This document shows, piece by piece, positions 5,979-9,100 of a stretch of DNA of 9,100 nucleotides. Numbering within the stretch: the first letter of the stretch is position 1; each line of letters opens with the position of its first letter. Source of the DNA: an uncultured Novosphingobium sp. (GTDB lineage: Bacteria; Pseudomonadota; Alphaproteobacteria; Sphingomonadales; Sphingomonadaceae); contig CALMBN010000045.1 of the NCBI GenBank assembly GCA_937860195.1, positions 1 through 9,100 of the forward strand, read 5' to 3'. The translations under genes were made by a program, and so were the position numbers. The notes beneath the pieces are model-generated. The model had not been told where the DNA came from, did not search any database, and saw only the letters and a program-made list of their open reading frames with translations.

Positions 5979-6127
5979 CTAATTCGGGGACACCTAATTC
6001 GGGGACACTATACTTAATTCGGACACGTCAGTCGGTCGGGGTCGGCGTTTGACCGGCGAATTAAGTATAGTGTCCCCGAATTAGCTGAAGTATAGTGTCC
6101 CCGAATTAGCTGGTGTCCCCGAATTAG
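5979..6127. repeat. REPIN/MITE-like nested inverted-repeat element
   Basis: Five exact copies of a 15-mer are present. Two read CTAATTCGGGGACAC on the plus strand (5979-5993 and 5994-6008, in tandem). Three are its reverse complement GTGTCCCCGAATTAG (6070-6084, 6095-6109, 6113-6127). A sixth, degenerate copy lacks two Gs (6016-6026). Bases 5994-6021 and 6057-6084 are perfect 28-bp inverted repeats around a 35-base loop, and the outermost 15-mers also pair. On the right, a 22-base unit recurs at 6063-6084 and 6088-6109 (25-bp period, CTG spacers). The element has no coding capacity. It abuts the lplT stop codon and could terminate transcription. The motif resembles terminal repeats I associate with REP/RAYT or other small-transposase systems. 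That link is recollection, not a search result. Confidence 0.85.
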
Positions 6128-6141
6128 CGGAGCCCCTGCGA

Positions 6142-6333
6142 TCAGGCGATGAACAGGCTTACCGCGATGAAGCAGGCACAATAAGCCAGCAGGAAATTGC
6201 GCAGATCGTCCAGTTCGAACCGCGGCCGCTTGATCGCCGACTGCGCAGCACCCCGGCGGATATGCGGTGGCAGTCCAGCCAGGAACGGATGGCGAGCAGT
6301 ATCATCGGTGGCAACCAGGGTTTTTCGGTTCAT
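6142..6333 (-). CDS. Small tail-anchored membrane protein, function unknown
   Basis: This is a 63-residue reading frame from ATG 6331-6333 to TGA 6142-6144. Residues 1-45 are polar and basic (LPPHIRRGAAQSAIKRPRFE in the middle). Residues 47-63 form one hydrophobic segment (FLLAYCACFIAVSLFIA) ending at the C-terminus, as in a tail-anchored inner-membrane protein. I do not recognise a family. The clean soluble-then-membrane layout and its place in an otherwise gene-free 500-bp gap support it being real. Against it, there is no clear Shine-Dalgarno and the length is short. A CtrA-like box lies 11 bases upstream of its start. The repeat element ends 14 bases beyond its stop. Confidence 0.5.
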   Translation of the reverse strand: MNRKTLVATDDTARHPFLAGLPPHIRRGAAQSAIKRPRFELDDLRNFLLAYCACFIAVSLFIA

Positions 6334-6343
6334 GGGGCAAACG

Positions 6344-6382
6344 TTAAGAAGCTGTTGACCATCGCACCAGCCGGAATATCGC
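6344..6382. promoter_or_regulatory. CtrA-like box overlapping a candidate promoter
   Basis: TTAA (6344-6347), seven bases, and TTGA (6355-6358) followed by C match the alphaproteobacterial CtrA site TTAA-N7-TTAAC with one mismatch. The second half lies inside TTGACC (6355-6360), a good -35. With a 16-bp spacer it is followed by TATCGC (6377-6382) as a possible -10 for the ThDP enzyme gene. The box also lies just upstream of the small minus-strand gene. Both readings are inferred from sequence alone. Confidence 0.3.
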
Positions 6383-6426
6383 GGTTAACGGGCGGCTTCC
6401 CAGGTTGGGACAGTCTGTCCGCAGTG

Positions 6427-6467
6427 GGTTACCGCGCCCGCCTGCGTTGCCCCGCGCAACGGTAACC
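6427..6467 (+). promoter_or_regulatory. Overlapping hairpins in the leader of the ThDP enzyme gene
   Basis: GGTTACCG (6427-6434) pairs perfectly with CGGTAACC (6460-6467). Inside it, CGTTGC (6445-6450) pairs with GCAACG (6456-6461) around a 5-base loop. The two stems share bases 6460-6461, so they compete at their edge. They end 14 bases before the ATG at 6482, where they could affect translation or bind a protein as DNA palindromes. No known riboswitch is recognised. Confidence 0.35.
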
Positions 6468-6481
6468 GCTAAGACGCGCCA

Positions 6482-8152
6482 ATGAGCTTGGACACGAGAG
6501 TTAACGGCGGCCGGCTGCTGGTCGATTGCCTGATCGAACAGGGCGCGGATCGCATATTTACGGTGCCGGGGGAAAGCTTCCTGGCGGTGCTCGATGCGCT
6601 CCACGATTCGCCCGAAGTCCAGACCGTGATCTGCCGCCAGGAAGGCGGGGCAGCGTTCATGGCCTGCGCCGATGGAGCAATGACCGGTCGGCCGGGCATT
6701 TGTTTCGTCACCCGCGGCCCAGGCGCGACCAATGCCAGCATCGGGATCCATGTTGCGATGCAGGATTCACAGCCGATGTTGCTGTTCATTGGTGATGTCG
6801 ATCGCGAGATGAAAGACCGCGAGGGGTTTCAGGAAGTCGATTTCGGGCGGATGTTCGGTCCTCTGGCCAAGCTGGTACTGCGGATCGACGATCCCAGCCG
6901 AATCCCCGAATATGTCGCACGGGCCTGGTCTGTCGCACTATCAGGTCGGCCGGGCCCGGTCGTGATTGCCCTGCCTGAAGACATGCTGCTTGAAGAAGTC
7001 AGCGATGTTTCCCCTCGCCCTGCGATCCACCGTCCGGCCCAGCCGCCCTGCCCCGATGCCATGGGTGTGCTGATGGATCTGCTCGCCAATGCCGCTTCGC
7101 CCGTCGCGATTGTCGGCGGCGCTGGCTGGCACGCCAAGGCACGCGAGCATTTCACAACCTTTGCCGAGCGCGTCGGCCTGCCGGTGGCGGGTGCGTTCCG
7201 GCGGCAGGATGCGATTGCAAACTCCAGCAAAGTCTGGGCCGGGAACCTTGGATATGGGCCGGGACCCAAACTGGTCGAACGGATCAAGCAGGCCGATCTG
7301 GTGATCGCGGTCGGTGCACGGCTGGGTGAGGCGACGACTGACGGCTATACGCTGATCACGCCCGAACATCCCGGCCAGACTCTGGTTCACGTGCACCCCG
7401 ATCCGAACGAACTTGGCCGGGTCTATCGCCCCGATCTGGCGATTTGCGCCGACATGGCCGAGTTTGCCGAGGCGGCGGCGCTGTGGGACGACGATGTCGT
7501 ACCGTTCGACGCGGGCGAGGAAGCGCACCTCGAATGGCTGGACTGGTCCACCGCCAGACCCGCTCCTTACCCGCTCGACATGGCCGCCTGCGTCACCGTG
7601 ATGCGCGCGGCGCTGCCGGATGACAGCATCATTTGCAACGGCGCAGGCAACTTTTCAGGCTGGTGGCATCGCTATTGGCACTACAACGGCTTCCCGACCC
7701 AGCTCGCGCCGACAGCCGGGGCGATGGGCTATGGCGTGCCCGCCGCAGTCGCCGCCGCATTGCGTCACCCGGAACGGACCGTGGTTGCGCTGGCCGGGGA
7801 CGGCGATTTTCTGATGAACGGACAGGAACTGGCAACGGCGGTGCAGCATGGCTGCAACCTGCTGGTCGTGCTGGTCGATAACAGCGCCTATGGCACGATC
7901 CGGATGCACCAGGAGCGTGAGTTTCCGACGCGGGTTTCGGGCACGACGCTGCACAATCCCGACTTTGCGGCGCTGGCAGTGGCCTATGGCGGCTGGGCGC
8001 GGCGGGTTGAAACCACTGACGAATTCGCGACTGCATTGGCCGAGGCACAGGGCCGCAAGGGGCTTCGCTTGCTTCACCTGGTCATAGATGTCGAACAGCT
8101 CAGCGCCGGTGGCGCGACGATTTCTGGGCTGCGATCAAAGGCGAAACCTTAA
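6482..8152 (+). CDS. ThDP-dependent enzyme, acetolactate synthase-like, substrate unknown
   Basis: This 556-residue protein has the three-domain layout of the acetolactate synthase/benzoylformate decarboxylase superfamily. The N-terminal pyrimidine-binding domain has the catalytic glutamate E54 in VICRQEGGAAFMA, and the TRGPGATNASIGIH loop follows. The central Rossmann-like domain spans roughly residues 195-340 (SPVAIVGGAGWHAK). The C-terminal diphosphate-binding domain has the ThDP/Mg motif starting GDGDF (439-443) and ending VDNSAYG (N467). Such enzymes decarboxylate 2-keto acids or join the product to an acceptor. No ilvH-type regulatory subunit is adjacent and no biosynthetic neighbours point to branched-chain amino acids, so I do not call it ilvB. 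ATG 6482 has only a weak upstream purine run. Its TAA stop (8150-8152) overlaps the stop of the convergent EVE gene. Confidence 0.9.
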   Translation: MSLDTRVNGGRLLVDCLIEQGADRIFTVPGESFLAVLDALHDSPEVQTVICRQEGGAAFMACADGAMTGRPGICFVTRGPGATNASIGIHVAMQDSQPMLLFIGDVDREMKDREGFQEVDFGRMFGPLAKLVLRIDDPSRIPEYVARAWSVALSGRPGPVVIALPEDMLLEEVSDVSPRPAIHRPAQPPCPDAMGVLMDLLANAASPVAIVGGAGWHAKAREHFTTFAERVGLPVAGAFRRQDAIANSSKVWAGNLGYGPGPKLVERIKQADLVIAVGARLGEATTDGYTLITPEHPGQTLVHVHPDPNELGRVYRPDLAICADMAEFAEAAALWDDDVVPFDAGEEAHLEWLDWSTARPAPYPLDMAACVTVMRAALPDDSIICNGAGNFSGWWHRYWHYNGFPTQLAPTAGAMGYGVPAAVAAALRHPERTVVALAGDGDFLMNGQELATAVQHGCNLLVVLVDNSAYGTIRMHQEREFPTRVSGTTLHNPDFAALAVAYGGWARRVETTDEFATALAEAQGRKGLRLLHLVIDVEQLSAGGATISGLRSKAKP

Positions 8153-8574
8153 GCCGGGCGATTCGCAAGGGTAAGGATGTGCTTCCACTCCTCTGGCTTG
8201 ACCGGTGAGATCGAAAGCCGGAACTTGGTCAGCAGATCCATATCCGCGAGCTTTGGATCGGCCTTGATTTCCTTCAGCGTCACCGGCCGCGCAAGCTTTC
8301 GCACCGGCTTGATCTTGACCGAGGTCCAGCGCCCGGTGTCGTCACTCGGATCCTGAAAGCCTTCCTTGGTCACCTCTGCCACGCCGACGATCTCCACCCC
8401 GATGTTGGAGTGATAGAAGAAAACCGGGTCGCCGACTTTCATGGCGCGCAGGTGCAGCCGCGCGGTATAGTTGCGGACCCCGTCCCAGGTACCCTCGCCC
8501 TCTGCCACCAGATCGTCCCAGCCGTAGACATCAGGCTCAGACTTCATCAGCCAGCAGGAATTGATTTTGGTCAT
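8149..8574 (-). CDS. EVE-domain protein
   Basis: This 141-residue protein is almost entirely an EVE domain, a PUA-like fold that includes human THYN1 and binds modified bases in nucleic acids. Recognisable segments are CWLMKSEPDVYGWDDL near the N-terminus, TWDGVRNYTARLHLRAMKVG, VFFYHSN, and then VGVAEV. The C-terminal part LLTKFRLSISPVKPEEWKHI is typical. I chose ATG 8572-8574 because the family usually starts a few residues before WLMKSEP; the 31 upstream in-frame residues look non-coding. Standalone bacterial EVE proteins are common, but their precise role is unsettled. It lies divergent from the oxygenase gene (62-bp gap) and convergent with the ThDP enzyme, sharing a TTAA stop palindrome at 8149-8152. 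Confidence 0.92.
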   Translation of the reverse strand: MTKINSCWLMKSEPDVYGWDDLVAEGEGTWDGVRNYTARLHLRAMKVGDPVFFYHSNIGVEIVGVAEVTKEGFQDPSDDTGRWTSVKIKPVRKLARPVTLKEIKADPKLADMDLLTKFRLSISPVKPEEWKHILTLANRPA

Positions 8575-8636
8575 GTCAGATTGTCCGAAAAGGGCTATTG
8601 GCGGGCCATCGCACCAGAATTGGGACCTGTCCACCG

Positions 8637-9100
8637 ATGAGCATGACTTCGCTGCCCGTTCTCTCACTGACCATGCCGAAAGCCAAATTTGCCGCGGGAA
8701 TCGGCGATAGCTTCAAGACTTTCGGCTTTGCCCTGGTCAGGGATTTCGACATTGATCGCAACCTGATCGAACGCGCCTGGCGGCTGAGCGAAGCGTTCTT
8801 CGCGTTGCCGGATGCGGAAAAGCGCGGCTACCACGATCCCGAAATCGGCGGAGCGCGCGGGTACACACCGTTCGGGGTCGAGATTGCGAAAGATGCCAAA
8901 CACCACGATCTGAAGGAGTTCTGGCATGTCGGGCGCGATCTGCCCGCCGGAAGTCCGCTCGCCGATGCCTCGATGCCACCCAATGTCTGGCCGGTCCGGC
9001 CCGAAGGGTTCAAGGATGTTTTTAGCGAGCTTTACCGTCAATTCGACGTGGCCGGCGCGACAATCCTGTCGGCGATAGCCCTCTATCTCGGCCTCGACGA
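8637..9100 (+). CDS. 2-oxoglutarate/Fe(II) oxygenase, isopenicillin-N-synthase-like (partial)
   Basis: The first 154 codons of a gene run off the right edge. The N-terminal part matches the DIOX_N domain of the non-haem iron oxygenase superfamily. It has SFKTFGFALVRDFDIDRNLI, then AFFALPDAEKRGYHDPEIGG and ARGYTPFGVEIAKDAKHHDL, ending EFWHVGRDLP. In the family this region packs against the catalytic jelly-roll, whose HxD...H iron ligands lie beyond the window, so activity cannot be judged. Relatives oxidise small molecules using 2-oxoglutarate and oxygen; the substrate is unknown. ATG 8637 is taken as start (MSMTSLPVLSL), with ATG 8643 as a close alternative. GGGAC (8621-8625) is a poor ribosome binding site for either. 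The gene is divergent from the EVE gene. Confidence 0.85.
   Translation, partial: MSMTSLPVLSLTMPKAKFAAGIGDSFKTFGFALVRDFDIDRNLIERAWRLSEAFFALPDAEKRGYHDPEIGGARGYTPFGVEIAKDAKHHDLKEFWHVGRDLPAGSPLADASMPPNVWPVRPEGFKDVFSELYRQFDVAGATILSAIALYLGLD

Noticed and set aside
5979..6127. CRISPR array
   Set aside because: The 15-base repeats occur in both orientations, with spacers of 0-10 bases apart from the central loop, and no cas genes are nearby. An inverted-repeat element fits better.
7629..8077. Minus-strand open frames of 139-140 codons inside the ThDP gene
   Set aside because: They are antisense shadows of a strongly supported coding region, without start signals or domains.
6482..8152. Calling the gene ilvB (biosynthetic acetolactate synthase)
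   Set aside because: No ilvH or branched-chain pathway genes are adjacent, and superfamily motifs alone do not fix the substrate.

Overview
The window looks like chromosomal DNA from an alphaproteobacterium of the order Sphingomonadales, most likely the Erythrobacter/Altererythrobacter group. The evidence is a high GC content, the style of the proteins, the aspS/rnd neighbourhood and weak Shine-Dalgarno sequences before most genes. This placement is a judgement from the proteins, not a database result.

Bases 1-600 are a junkyard. They hold an internal scrap of an IS21-type istA transposase (about 80-193), the 3' end of a small protein of possible STAS/SpoIIAA-like type (about 181-414), and the first ~48 codons of an unknown gene with the best ribosome binding site in the window (454 to ~597). 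At about 597 this material is joined to the 5' third of aspS (aspartyl-tRNA synthetase), which reads leftwards and loses its catalytic motifs 2 and 3. Since aspS is normally indispensable, this is a duplicated fragment, a rearrangement with a copy elsewhere, or an assembly chimera.

Bases 1100-3309 keep a normal chromosomal order: a divergent aspS/rnd control region, RNase D, and an OxyR peroxide sensor whose GTG start overlaps the rnd stop. A vapBC-type toxin-antitoxin pair (3306-3940, minus strand) is wedged between oxyR and pgsA. Its toxin stop overlaps the oxyR stop, and its promoter -35 box contains the pgsA stop codon. Two palindromic 8-mers exactly 10 bp apart overlap its promoter and look like the autoregulatory operator.

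Bases 3972-5977 hold a divergent phospholipid pair: pgsA (phosphatidylglycerophosphate synthase) and an LplT-like lysophospholipid transporter of the major facilitator superfamily. One base after the lplT stop begins a 149-bp nested inverted-repeat element (5979-6127), built from five exact copies of a 15-mer around a 28-bp perfect stem. It is probably a non-coding REPIN/MITE.

Bases 6142-9100 hold a 63-residue tail-anchored small protein (minus strand), a regulatory stretch with a CtrA-like box and hairpins, a ThDP-dependent acetolactate-synthase-like enzyme of unknown substrate, a convergent EVE-domain protein whose stop shares a TTAA with it, and the start of a 2-oxoglutarate/Fe(II) oxygenase that runs off the right edge.

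I found no tRNA, rRNA, CRISPR array or complete insertion sequence. No obvious new multi-gene system is visible. The strongest leads are the aspS breakpoint, the repeat element and the compact vapBC control region.
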